Assembly (NCBI RefSeq): GCF_005281615.1
Contig: NZ_SZZM01000007.1
Coordinates: forward strand, 62,001 to 126,000
DNA: 64,000 bases
Direction: 5' to 3'
Source: Rhodoligotrophos defluvii
Lineage (GTDB): Bacteria > Pseudomonadota > Alphaproteobacteria > Rhizobiales > Im1
Shown: piece after piece, positions 33,274 to 41,295 of the stretch
How positions within the stretch are numbered: position 1 is the stretch's first letter
How the letters are laid out: each line of letters starts with the position of its first letter
Notes under the pieces: model-generated
Seen by the model: only the letters and a program-made list of their open reading frames with translations
Told to the model about the DNA's origin: nothing
Databases searched by the model: none
Program-made: the position numbers and the translations under genes

Positions 33274-33978
33274 ATGAGAACGTTCGCGTCAGCTGGATGC
33301 GGGGCCAGGCGGCGTGCCCCCTCGCGGCGTGTCCGCTCGCGGCTTGCCGCCTCGCGGGTTGCGGCCTTGCTGATCGGCGTGAGCAATGCCGCGGTGCCGG
33401 CCCTTGCGCAGGAGGCGCAATTTGCCGTTCTCGAAGGGCTGTCTGGTCAGTGGAGAGGGCTTGGCGCCCTGCGAACCAGCGCGTCCGCTGCGCCGCAGCG
33501 GGTGGAATGCAGCCTCGACGTTCAGTGGTCGGCGGGATCCCGCCGGATGCAGCAGAGCCTGGCCTGCAGCGGACGCGGCACGCGCTTCGTGCTCGCCGGA
33601 GAACTGGTTCTCCTCGGCAGCCATCCCTTGCTGTCCGGTTTCTTCTCGGCATCCGACCAGGCCGGTGGCAGCTTCGCCCATTGCGAGTTCCGGGGCAGGG
33701 GGCTCTACATCACCATGGTCAGCCGCCCTCATGGCGATAACGATCGGCAATCGATCAAGTCGGGCGGCACCAGCCATTGGGTCCTGGTGCTCAACCGCGG
33801 CGACCGGCGCCTGGGCAGCGTGGTGCGCCGACAAGACGCGCGGGGCCGCAGCTATGAGGCCTTGAGTCTCACTCTGGTGAAGCAGAGTAGCGCGGCTCCA
33901 ACCCGCCCGCTGGTGGCAGCACCGCTGCCGAATGCGCCGAAATCCCAGGGGTTTGCCGACCCGCCCGTTGCCCGATGA
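33274..33978 (+). CDS. exported protein of unknown function
   Basis: A 234-residue protein with a long Arg-rich N-terminus and a hydrophobic signal core (VAALLIGVSNAAVPALAQ). The mature domain begins AVLEGLSGQWRGLGAL and contains four Cys-poor beta strands (VECSLDVQW, RMQQSLACSG, GTRFVLAGELVLLG, HWVLVLNRGDRRLGSVV). This resembles the LxGxWxGxG opening of lipocalin-like/DUF1579-type domains. The true start could lie further in, at an alternative codon nearer the signal core, because the N-region is unusually long. The last 35 residues are Pro/Ala-rich. Function unknown. Confidence 0.6.
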   Translation: MRTFASAGCGARRRAPSRRVRSRLAASRVAALLIGVSNAAVPALAQEAQFAVLEGLSGQWRGLGALRTSASAAPQRVECSLDVQWSAGSRRMQQSLACSGRGTRFVLAGELVLLGSHPLLSGFFSASDQAGGSFAHCEFRGRGLYITMVSRPHGDNDRQSIKSGGTSHWVLVLNRGDRRLGSVVRRQDARGRSYEALSLTLVKQSSAAPTRPLVAAPLPNAPKSQGFADPPVAR

Positions 33979-34133
33979 GTATGCGAAGCGCATGGCTGTC
34001 GTGCGGCTCGTTCACCTGCCGAATGCCGTTGCAGCACAGTCCGCACGAGCAGAAGGCACGCGGGTAGGCTCGATGATCCGTTCATCGCCAATTTAGTTTT
34101 AAATTGCAAGAAACATCAGTCCGGCACACGGCC

Positions 34134-34155
34134 GAGCAATGTTGATACATTGCTC
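34134..34155. promoter_or_regulatory. 9-bp inverted repeat upstream of first mosaic gene
   Basis: Perfect inverted repeat GAGCAATGT - TGAT - ACATTGCTC in an AT-rich region about 100 bases before the mosaic gene at 34258. It could be an operator or the end hairpin of an unseen transcript. Confidence 0.4.
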
Positions 34156-34168
34156 ATATTTAATTGTC

Positions 34169-34185
34169 GCGAGCATTGTGCTCGC
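34169..34185. promoter_or_regulatory. 7-bp inverted repeat upstream of first mosaic gene
   Basis: Perfect inverted repeat GCGAGCA - TTG - TGCTCGC, 13 bases downstream of a second inverted repeat. The decamer CGCGAGCATT inside it (34168-34177) recurs just before the second mosaic gene (35398-35407), which suggests a shared regulatory element. Confidence 0.4.
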
Positions 34186-34257
34186 TATGGTTGTATGCTA
34201 GTTATTCTGCGTGAATTTCATGAGATTGCGTATCATAAGGTTATTTGAAGGTGGACT

Positions 34258-35307
34258 ATGGCTATAGGTGAGAGCTTTGTCGCCGCTCTTGAGGACGGTG
34301 CCCTTGAAGAAAATGCAATTCTAAATGCTGAAAGGTCAGTTTTGGGAGCGCCCGGGGCCTTCAGGGATTGGGGTCTGGCGGAGCACAGCTACAACCCGTT
34401 AGAGGCTGAGGGCGCCGTCGGAGCGGGCTTCAACGCGCCGCTGGAGCGGGGCGCACCAGGCGGGTTCAGGGCCTATGAATCGCCGAGCGGTGAGGCGAAT
34501 CTCAGCTTCGAGCGCGAGCAACAAGGGCTGCGGTGGGTAAAAGAAGGCGATCAGTGGCACCAGTACACGAAAGATAGCGAGGGATATTGGGGAAGGTCCT
34601 CGAGTGATGGCGGAACACATACGAGCCCCACGGCGGACAGCCATGGCGCCACGCATTTCGAAACTCCTGTCGAAACCAACCGGGAAGTGGACGTAACCTG
34701 GACCGCAGGAAATCCCAAAATCGAAATGCAGGCCGTAACCGCAGATCCGGTCGTACATTTTGCAAAGTCTCATCCTGTTGAAGGCACGCCTGACGGTGAA
34801 TTGAACACCACGCAGACGCTGACCCGAACCGAGGACATGCCGCATGTGCAGACGCTGACCCGGACCGAGGACATGCCGCATGTGCAGACGCTGACCCGGA
34901 CCGAGGACATGCCGCATGAGCAGACGCTGACCCGGACCGAGGATATGCCGCATGAGCAGACGCTGAACCGGACCGAGGACATGCCAAATATTCCCCTGAC
35001 CGCGTCCACCGGATCCAGCACGGACCATGCCTTGACCGCGTCAGCCGAGACCCAAACCGAGGCGTCGGGTGGATCATCCAAAGGCGCGCTGCTCGGTGTC
35101 CTGGCCGTTGGCACACCCCTCGCGGCCGCTGGAGCGGCGGCAGCGGGAGCCTATCTCGGCACCCATGGCAGCGGCTCCGACGACAAGGGTCCGGTGAACC
35201 CACCGTTAGAGCACCGTGGCGACCTGCTGCCGCACGACCCGGTACCGTTGCACCCGGACGACCAGGTGCATCACCAGACGCCGCACGATATGAGCTCGAT
35301 GTCGTGA
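34258..35307 (+). CDS. mosaic repeat protein A (unknown function)
   Basis: A 349-residue protein without a signal peptide. An acidic N-terminus (about 1-65) is followed by a conserved 38-residue block with SGEANLSFEREQQGLRW and GDQWHQYTK (about 70-107). A variable segment follows, then five tandem 12-residue units of the type QTLTRTEDMPHV (about 186-245). After a Thr/Ser-rich spacer comes a 28-residue Gly/Ala hydrophobic segment, opening GALLGVLAVGTPLAAAGA, with GxxxG-like packing. It ends in a His/Pro/Asp-rich tail. The block, the membrane-like segment and the tail recur nearly unchanged in the next gene, so the two are recent paralogues. The 5' end is noticeably less GC-rich than neighbouring genes. 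No family is recognised; a membrane-inserted or surface role is only a guess. Confidence 0.7.
   Translation: MAIGESFVAALEDGALEENAILNAERSVLGAPGAFRDWGLAEHSYNPLEAEGAVGAGFNAPLERGAPGGFRAYESPSGEANLSFEREQQGLRWVKEGDQWHQYTKDSEGYWGRSSSDGGTHTSPTADSHGATHFETPVETNREVDVTWTAGNPKIEMQAVTADPVVHFAKSHPVEGTPDGELNTTQTLTRTEDMPHVQTLTRTEDMPHVQTLTRTEDMPHEQTLTRTEDMPHEQTLNRTEDMPNIPLTASTGSSTDHALTASAETQTEASGGSSKGALLGVLAVGTPLAAAGAAAAGAYLGTHGSGSDDKGPVNPPLEHRGDLLPHDPVPLHPDDQVHHQTPHDMSSMS
34813..34992 (+). repeat. five 36-bp tandem coding repeats
   Basis: Five head-to-tail 36-bp units starting CAGACGCTGA. The first four differ at only a few positions and the fifth is more diverged. They encode the 12-residue unit of protein A. 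Near-identity at DNA level suggests recent expansion and possible copy-number variation. Confidence 0.9.
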
Positions 35308-35419
35308 CGTCAGAACCCAAGCAAGGACGTGCGCTTGACTCCCAGCTGAACTTCATCACATGGCGCGATATGTATATTCGTTAATATAAGCAGTTGCCGC
35401 GAGCATTACAGGTTGTGTT

Positions 35420-36844
35420 ATGGCTGGTCCTTTTTTTGAGCCTGTTTTAGAAAGTATTCCCGAAGAGGAAGAGCTTATTCTCAATTCCTCGCGCGGATCT
35501 AACATCCTCAGCAGCCCCAGCGGGCCTTTTGCTCGTCTAGACAAGCTGGTCGACGACTTGGTGACGCTGCCTCAGAAGGCGGATTGGGGGGCGAGTCCGC
35601 TCGCCCCCGAAGCCCCGGTGGGCAAATTTGACGTCTTCGTGCAGGAGCGAGTGGAACCGCTTCCGACGGTGCGTGGCGCGCCGGACGGGTTCAAGGGCTA
35701 TGACACGCCAAGCGGTGAGGCTAATCTCAGCTTCGAGCGCGAGCAACAAGGGCTGCGGTGGGTAAGAGAAGGCGATCAGTGGCACCAGTACACGAAAGAG
35801 GCCGATGGGATTTGGGTGAGGTCCGCCGCCATCGAAGCGCATACCAGCCCTACAGTGGACGCAGCCGATAACCCCATTCTGGACGACAGCTTTTTTGATA
35901 GACTGACAAATGAAATCCAGCAGGATAGACACATAGATCTAAAAGATCTGGCCAACTCGAAAATAAATCAGCTTGTTATGGAGCATAGTCTTGATGGCCG
36001 AGACGCCAATGCTTTGAGAGAATATGTTTACAACGTTGCCAAGGACGTACATGACCGCTTGTACGGTCAGGTAGAGCAGGTTTCTGCTCATGATATTACG
36101 CATGAACTCACTGCACGGGAGAGCGCGCATTCTGAGCCACATAGCCCTGTGCCTACGCTGAACCCGACCGAGGACATGCCGCATGTGCAGACGCTGAACC
36201 GGACAGAGGACGTGACAAGTTCTCCCCTGACCGCGTCCGCCGGAACCAGCACGGAACCTGCCCTGACCGTGTCCGCTGGAACCAATACGGAGCCTGCCCT
36301 GACCGTGTCCAAGGAAACCAGCACGGATGCCCCCCTGACCACCTCGGCTGGAACCAACACGGATCACACCCTGACCACGTCCACCGGGACCAGCACGGAC
36401 CATGCCCGGGTCGCGTCAGCCGAGACCCAAACCGGGGCATCGGGCATGTCTCACATCCAGACGCTGAGCCGGACCGAGGACATGCCAAATGCTCCGCTGA
36501 CAGCGTCCACGTCCACCGGATCCAACGCCGATCACACCTTTATCGCGTCCACCGGACCTAGCGCGGACCATGCCCGGGTCGCGTCAGCCGAGACCCACAC
36601 CGAGGCATCGGGTGGATCATCGAAAGGTGCGCTGCTCGGCGTCCTGGCCGTCGGCACACCCGTCGTGGCTGCTGGGGCGGCGGCAGCGGGAGCCTATCTC
36701 GGTACCCATAGCAATGGTTCTGACGACAAAGCGGATCCGGCTCTGAAGCAGCCTGCTGACCTGCTGCCGCACGCCCCGGCACCGTTGCACACGGATGACC
36801 AGGCGCATCATCAGGTGCCGCACGACATTGGCCCGGTATCCTGA
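35420..36844 (+). CDS. mosaic repeat protein B (paralogue of A, unknown function)
   Basis: A 474-residue paralogue of the preceding protein. It has its own acidic N-terminus (about 1-90), then the shared block SGEANLSFEREQQGLRW...GDQWHQYTK (about 96-128). A helical insert absent from A follows (about 150-225, containing LTNEIQQDRHIDLKDLANS and NALREYVYNVAKDVHD), encoded by AT-richer DNA. Next are degenerate TEDMPHVQTLNR units and five 12-residue Thr/Ser-rich units of the type TVSAGTNTEPAL. The hydrophobic segment begins GALLGVLAVGTPVVAAGA and the His/Pro-rich tail resembles that of A. The start ATG has only a weak AGG upstream. It is 112 bases after A and probably co-regulated. Confidence 0.7.
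   Translation: MAGPFFEPVLESIPEEEELILNSSRGSNILSSPSGPFARLDKLVDDLVTLPQKADWGASPLAPEAPVGKFDVFVQERVEPLPTVRGAPDGFKGYDTPSGEANLSFEREQQGLRWVREGDQWHQYTKEADGIWVRSAAIEAHTSPTVDAADNPILDDSFFDRLTNEIQQDRHIDLKDLANSKINQLVMEHSLDGRDANALREYVYNVAKDVHDRLYGQVEQVSAHDITHELTARESAHSEPHSPVPTLNPTEDMPHVQTLNRTEDVTSSPLTASAGTSTEPALTVSAGTNTEPALTVSKETSTDAPLTTSAGTNTDHTLTTSTGTSTDHARVASAETQTGASGMSHIQTLSRTEDMPNAPLTASTSTGSNADHTFIASTGPSADHARVASAETHTEASGGSSKGALLGVLAVGTPVVAAGAAAAGAYLGTHSNGSDDKADPALKQPADLLPHAPAPLHTDDQAHHQVPHDIGPVS
36227..36406 (+). repeat. five 36-bp tandem coding repeats, second type
   Basis: Five 36-bp units beginning CTGACC, encoding Thr/Ser-rich 12-residue repeats in protein B. The period is the same as in protein A's array although the unit sequence differs. 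Units differ from each other at several positions. Confidence 0.85.
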
Positions 36845-36855
36845 GGGATCGAGAA

Positions 36856-37314
36856 ATGATGTCGCGGCATTCACAAGACCTGGCGCGCACTTCCCGACGG
36901 GGGCTGCGCGCGCGCTTGGGGCGCGTCACGCATGGCTTGATTGCGTGGCTTTTGGGCATCCCTACGAGCGCGGGTGGGGAGGACGGCCCCCAGACGTGGC
37001 GGGAAGCGGATCCTTCGGCTGACGCCGTCACCGCGAGCACGAGCGCTATGCTGGCCTTGCCGCGCGCCGCCTTTGAGCCGCAAGCGCCAGCTCTGCCGGC
37101 CGATGGACGCGAGGATAGCTCAGCGGCGGCACCACTGCTGGACGCAGCGGTCCATCGTCCAGTGCCGGTCATGCTGACCGAGCAGGACACGTCCACGTCC
37201 CAGGTCGGCATCGATCATTCCGCGCACGCCGATCACGCCTACGCGCCGGCAGATGAGGTGCGCGGCGCGGAAGATACCCATTCGGCGGCTGTACGAGACG
37301 AGATCGTCTCATAG
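36856..37314 (+). CDS. hypothetical protein, third gene of the mosaic locus
   Basis: A 152-residue protein that starts 12 bases after the stop of protein B, so it is probably in the same operon. It has a basic N-terminus, a short hydrophobic stretch (LIAWLLGIPTSAG) and a long disordered-looking remainder. The C-terminal half is rich in His, Asp and Ala (DHSAHADHAYAPADE), reminiscent of the His/Pro/Asp tails of A and B. It starts with two consecutive Met codons, and no strong ribosome site is evident. No family is recognised, and a non-coding status is possible. Confidence 0.5.
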   Translation: MMSRHSQDLARTSRRGLRARLGRVTHGLIAWLLGIPTSAGGEDGPQTWREADPSADAVTASTSAMLALPRAAFEPQAPALPADGREDSSAAAPLLDAAVHRPVPVMLTEQDTSTSQVGIDHSAHADHAYAPADEVRGAEDTHSAAVRDEIVS

Positions 37315-37350
37315 AGCAGGGACGACTTGCGTTCGAGCAAGGCCCTGCTC
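37314..37350. terminator. hairpin between converging mosaic locus and DUF1513 gene
   Basis: An 8-bp outer stem (GAGCAGGG / CCCTGCTC) encloses a smaller TTGC/GCAA stem, placed between two converging gene ends. It touches the stop codon of both genes. There is no U-run, so a bidirectional weak terminator is the likely role. Confidence 0.5.
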
Positions 37351-38473
37351 AGCCGATGCTGCGGATGATGTGATTGTCCCAATGCCCGGCGGCCACGGGC
37401 AGCTCCCCGCCGGTAGATCCGCGCCATTGCCGTGCAATGCCGTGCAGGGACAGCGACCCGTCGCCGCTCGAGAGCAGGAAGCGATGCCGTCCCGCTGCAG
37501 CTATGCCGCAGCCGTCACTGATCTCAGCCGTATCCAGCAGGCGCCCGTCGGCCATGGACCAGAAGGTCATGATGCCGCCGCGCGGCGCAGAGATCCCCAG
37601 CACCGACCCGCTCTCGTCCAGCGCTGCCGAGCCGCAGTAATTGCTCATGCGGCGCAGCACCGGCTCGGATGCCTCGAGCAGCTGCGGCGCCTTGCCCCGC
37701 CAGATGAACACGAGCGGCGGCAAGTCGCTGCGCGGGCCTTCATACTGCATGGCCACCCCGATCTGCCCGGCGTCATTCACCGCCATATGGCGGATGGAAA
37801 GCTTGTGCAGTTCCCGCGGCAGCTTGACCTCGGATACGAGCTTGCCGGTGCGCGCATCCACCAGCACGAGCGAGGGGCTCATCTCCGGGATGTTCAGCTT
37901 GCGGCGGCCAAGATCGGGATGGGTGAGAATGCCGCCATTGGCGATGGCCAGTGTGTATCCGTCCGGCATCAGACGGATGTCGTGCGGGTCGATGCCGAAG
38001 GACGGGAACTCGCCGACCCGGCGGTAGCCGTCCCGTGCATCCCAGACGCCGATCACCCCGTCGCCGCTTTCATAGGCGTTTTCGGTCGTATAGAGCACGC
38101 GGCCCTTGCGGTCATAGATGCCGTGACCGAAGAAATGCCGGCCTTCGGGCGAAGAGAGGCTTGCCAGAACCCGCCCTGACCGGCGGTCGAACACCACTGC
38201 GAAGGTGCCGGGCCGCCGGGCGAAGATCACCGTGTCGGCGGCCACGGGCGAGAACGCGCCGCCATGGCCGCGCGCCGGCAGGCCGATGCGGGCACGCGTC
38301 TTGCCTTTGTCGTCGAACACCACCGCGAAGTGATCTTTGTCATCCCCGGTAAAGGCCGAGAGATAAAGCGGCGTCTGGGGCGCCTTGGCCAGAACCTCCG
38401 CCGCCCCGGCCAGCGGCAGGGCGGCAAGCCCGGCAAGAACGGCCCGCCGGTCGAGGGAAGACGCGCGGGCCAT
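37349..38473 (-). CDS. DUF1513 family protein, Tat-exported
   Basis: A 374-residue protein with a twin-arginine-like signal (DRRAVLAGLAALPLAGAAEVLA). A seven-bladed-propeller-like body follows, with blocks such as HFAVVFDDKGKTRARIGLP, RGHGGAFSPVAADTVIFA and GHGIYDRKGRVLYTTENAY, and FPSFGIDPHDIRLMPDG. DUF1513 proteins are repeatedly found at the end of imelysin/di-haem oxidoreductase operons linked to iron use. Its start lies two bases past the stop of the upstream imelysin gene, so it is the last member of this operon. It is presumably periplasmic; the biochemical role is unknown. Confidence 0.88.
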   Translation of the reverse strand: MARASSLDRRAVLAGLAALPLAGAAEVLAKAPQTPLYLSAFTGDDKDHFAVVFDDKGKTRARIGLPARGHGGAFSPVAADTVIFARRPGTFAVVFDRRSGRVLASLSSPEGRHFFGHGIYDRKGRVLYTTENAYESGDGVIGVWDARDGYRRVGEFPSFGIDPHDIRLMPDGYTLAIANGGILTHPDLGRRKLNIPEMSPSLVLVDARTGKLVSEVKLPRELHKLSIRHMAVNDAGQIGVAMQYEGPRSDLPPLVFIWRGKAPQLLEASEPVLRRMSNYCGSAALDESGSVLGISAPRGGIMTFWSMADGRLLDTAEISDGCGIAAAGRHRFLLSSGDGSLSLHGIARQWRGSTGGELPVAAGHWDNHIIRSIG

Positions 38474-38475
38474 GC

Positions 38476-39717
38476 TCAATCTCCGTCCCGGGAATTGAAG
38501 CCAAGGGAAGCATCGAGGGCTGCGCCGAGTACCTCGACTGCATGATCGCGCACCCCGGCGAGGTGGAGCTTGAGGAAATCCGCCGCCTTCCATCCGGCCT
38601 CGCTCTCCAGGGGCTCGCCGAGCAGCTGGGGATGCCCGGCCACGAATTCCGCCGCATAGGTGAGGCCCTCTGCGGCCGCCTTGCGCAGGTCGGCCGCGGG
38701 GCCGCCGTTCGCTGTCTTGGCCTTTGGGTCGATGGCTGCCGCAAGCCCCGGCACCGCGCCCGCTTTCGGCCCCGAAAACAGGTCAGCCAGAGCGCGCAGA
38801 TTGGTTTCGAGATTGCGCTCCGCCATGTGGCTGCGCCAGGTTTCGGCACTCTTCGGGCGCGCGCTCTCCGGCGACTTGCCCATGGGCGCGCCGAGTTTGA
38901 GGTCGCGCAGAACTTCGAGCTGCTCGACGAAGGCCCGGTAGAAGTCGGTCACGATGGCACGGGCTTGCGCATCGGTGAGACTTGCCGCGGGCGCCACATA
39001 GTCCCGCTGCCAAGCTTCCGCCGTGCCCTTGGCCATGGCGGCGAGATTGCGCGCGATGGCCAAGGCAAGATTGCAGGCTGGCGCGCTTTCCGGGGCGGTA
39101 TCGGCGAGGCCCTCGGCGGCATCGCCATAGAGGACCCGCTCGAGCGCGGGGAAGCCTTGTATGGCGACGCTAGCCTGGGCGATGCGGTTGAGGTCGAAGC
39201 CGGCCAGCCCGCCGGGCCCTAGGAGTTTGCGCAGCTGCTTCTCGCCCTGGCCGTGCTTGTCCGGCCAGTATTCGATCCGGTAGTAGCGGTCGTCCTGCAT
39301 CACAGGGCCGAAGCGAATGTGCTGGACGCGCTGCCAAGCCGTGAGGGCGGCGGTGAAGGCCTGGCGCACCGCCTCCAGCCGCCGCGGATTGGGCGCACCG
39401 CAGAGTTCGGCGGTGGCCGCCGCGAGCTTGGCGCTCTCAGCGGCAAAGCTGCGGTAGCCCGGCGCGGCGTGTTCCGCAACCAAGCCCTTGGCCAGCTCCA
39501 CCATGCCGACGGGCTGCACCTCCATTTGCGGGGCGCGGGGTTCGGCCGTACCGTTCTCTGGCGTGGTGCTGTCGGCGGGCGCAGCCGGTGCCTGCGCTGT
39601 GTCGGGCGCCATCTGTGCCCGCAGCTGACCGGGCAACGCAACGGCCAGCGCTACCGCCGCAAGCCTTGCAAGTGCATTCAGGCGCTTGCTTCGATCCACC
39701 GCTGCCGCCACCGTCAT
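38476..39717 (-). CDS. imelysin family protein (peptidase M75-like), second copy
   Basis: A 413-residue periplasmic protein with a signal sequence (ALARLAAVALAVALPGQLRAQ) and a Pro/Thr-rich linker. The imelysin helical domain follows, from about residue 70 (LAKGLVAEHAAPGYRSFAAE, FTAALTAWQRVQHIRFGP). The family's second motif is IQGFPALERVLYG, where the His of the GxHxxE site is replaced by Pro, a known variant of this subgroup. It lies between the di-haem protein gene (13 bases upstream) and DUF1513. A role in iron acquisition at the envelope is inferred from family and operon. Confidence 0.88.
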   Translation of the reverse strand: MTVAAAVDRSKRLNALARLAAVALAVALPGQLRAQMAPDTAQAPAAPADSTTPENGTAEPRAPQMEVQPVGMVELAKGLVAEHAAPGYRSFAAESAKLAAATAELCGAPNPRRLEAVRQAFTAALTAWQRVQHIRFGPVMQDDRYYRIEYWPDKHGQGEKQLRKLLGPGGLAGFDLNRIAQASVAIQGFPALERVLYGDAAEGLADTAPESAPACNLALAIARNLAAMAKGTAEAWQRDYVAPAASLTDAQARAIVTDFYRAFVEQLEVLRDLKLGAPMGKSPESARPKSAETWRSHMAERNLETNLRALADLFSGPKAGAVPGLAAAIDPKAKTANGGPAADLRKAAAEGLTYAAEFVAGHPQLLGEPLESEAGWKAADFLKLHLAGVRDHAVEVLGAALDASLGFNSRDGD

Positions 39718-39730
39718 ATCCCTTCGCAGC

Positions 39731-41263
39731 TCAGAGGGCGTTCACGAAAGCCAGCAGGCTTGCACGCTCCTCCGGCGACAATGTGATCACCCTCTGTTTC
39801 GCCGTCTCGGCCTCACCGCCATGCCAGAGGATCGCCTCCAGCACGCTACGTGCCCGACCGTCATGCAGGAAAGTGCTATGGCCAGCAACGGTTTCGGTCA
39901 AGCCTATGCCCCAGAGAGGGGCCGTGCGCCACTGTCGTCCGTCCGCCGCCCTCTCGCGGAATCCGTCGGCGAGGCCGGGCCCCATGTCATGCAGCAGCAG
40001 GTCGGTGTAGGGCCAGATGGTCTGGCCGGCAAGCTCCGGCTGAATGTCAGGGCCGCTGCCGGTGACGAAGCTGGGCCTGTGGCAGGCAGCGCAGCCACTG
40101 CGGTAGAAAATCGCGCGCCCGGCAAGAAACTCAGGGCTTCCAGCGTTGCGCGCCTGCGGAACCGCCAGATTTCGGGAATAGAAGACCACCAGGTCGAACA
40201 TGGAGTCCGCCACCTCGTTCGGGCCGCGCCGCGGCGTCGCCCCGTTCGGTGCGGTAAGACAGTCTTTCTGATGCGCGGTGCAGTCGCCCGCGTGGGCAGT
40301 CACGAGCCGCGTGGACAGCCCCATGTCGCCGGCAAAGGCGGCCGCCGCCTGATCGGCAATGGTGGCCTGGCCAGCCTTCCAGCCGAAGCGTCCCAGCATC
40401 ACTCGGCCGTTGGCCGGGCTCCAGACCCGGTTGGGCTGGCCGACGATACCTTCTGCCTTGGCGGCCGGCATCTCCGGACCGGCCAGGATGTCCTCCTCGC
40501 GAATGGCTTCGAGCAGCCCGAGCCCGATCATCTGCGGGGCAACCCGCGGCGAGGTCATGAGGTCGGGGGAGGGCGGTCCATAGCGCGGCTCGCGGATCTC
40601 GTAGCGCGGCTTCCGCAAGGTTACGGTTTCGCCACCGGGTAGGGTGATGGGCGGCAGTTCCTGGTAAGTTATCGCCAGGCGTCCTTCGGGCTGATGTCCC
40701 TGGATGGCGAATTCCTGAAATTGCGCGCCATAGACCGGATCGGGGATGCTGCCGAGGCTCGCCCCCGCGAGCTTTGCGCGCTCCTCCTCGTTCCGCGGCG
40801 GCACGCCGAGCTTGAGCAGCATCGATACCGCACGGTCGTCCGCATTGCCGACGGCCGGGGGACGCCCGCGGCCATCCTTCAGATGGCAGTTCTGGCAGGC
40901 GCGGGCATTGTAGAGCGGCCCCAGCCCATCAGAAGCGGTGGTCGAAGAGGGCGCCGATACCCATTGCTTGCGGAAGACGCCGTTGCCGATCTTGAAATCG
41001 AACTCGCGCGCAAACGGCAGGTTGGCGGAGGAATGGGAAAAGGCGTTCCGGTCCGCCGGACTGAGCGATGTGGCAGCACCCCCTGGCAAGGCTTCCGATG
41101 GCCGGTACTCGGGAACGGCGCAGTCGGCCAGAAGCTCAGTCTTCGGCGAGGGGTCTGGGGACGGCAATCCGGCTGCGAAGGCGCAAACAGAGCATCCGCC
41201 GAGGACGCAGGCGAAAGCAAGCAGGCGTGATAAAGCGGAACGAAGCCCCTCACGGACCAGCAT
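39731..41263 (-). CDS. di-haem oxidoreductase-like protein (DUF1111)
   Basis: A 510-residue exported c-type cytochrome-like protein. The N-terminus is a signal with a lipobox-like end (LLAFACVLGGC), so it may be a lipoprotein. Two haem c motifs are present: CQNCH in the first half and CAACH in the second. Both fit the DUF1111 di-haem family, a relative of MauG and of thiol oxidoreductases. Further blocks are ADRNAFSHSSANLPFAREFD and LLLHDMGPGLADGF. It lies between two imelysin genes, the usual setting for DUF1111 proteins of iron-regulated loci. GGAG precedes the chosen ATG. Confidence 0.88.
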   Translation of the reverse strand: MLVREGLRSALSRLLAFACVLGGCSVCAFAAGLPSPDPSPKTELLADCAVPEYRPSEALPGGAATSLSPADRNAFSHSSANLPFAREFDFKIGNGVFRKQWVSAPSSTTASDGLGPLYNARACQNCHLKDGRGRPPAVGNADDRAVSMLLKLGVPPRNEEERAKLAGASLGSIPDPVYGAQFQEFAIQGHQPEGRLAITYQELPPITLPGGETVTLRKPRYEIREPRYGPPSPDLMTSPRVAPQMIGLGLLEAIREEDILAGPEMPAAKAEGIVGQPNRVWSPANGRVMLGRFGWKAGQATIADQAAAAFAGDMGLSTRLVTAHAGDCTAHQKDCLTAPNGATPRRGPNEVADSMFDLVVFYSRNLAVPQARNAGSPEFLAGRAIFYRSGCAACHRPSFVTGSGPDIQPELAGQTIWPYTDLLLHDMGPGLADGFRERAADGRQWRTAPLWGIGLTETVAGHSTFLHDGRARSVLEAILWHGGEAETAKQRVITLSPEERASLLAFVNAL

Positions 41264-41295
41264 CGGTCCGTCTCCGCCCCGTGACCGAGTCGATC

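Noticed and set aside
34813-34992. 36-bp direct repeats as a CRISPR array
   Set aside because: The period is CRISPR-like, but there are no spacers: units are contiguous, in frame and encode a 12-residue peptide repeat.
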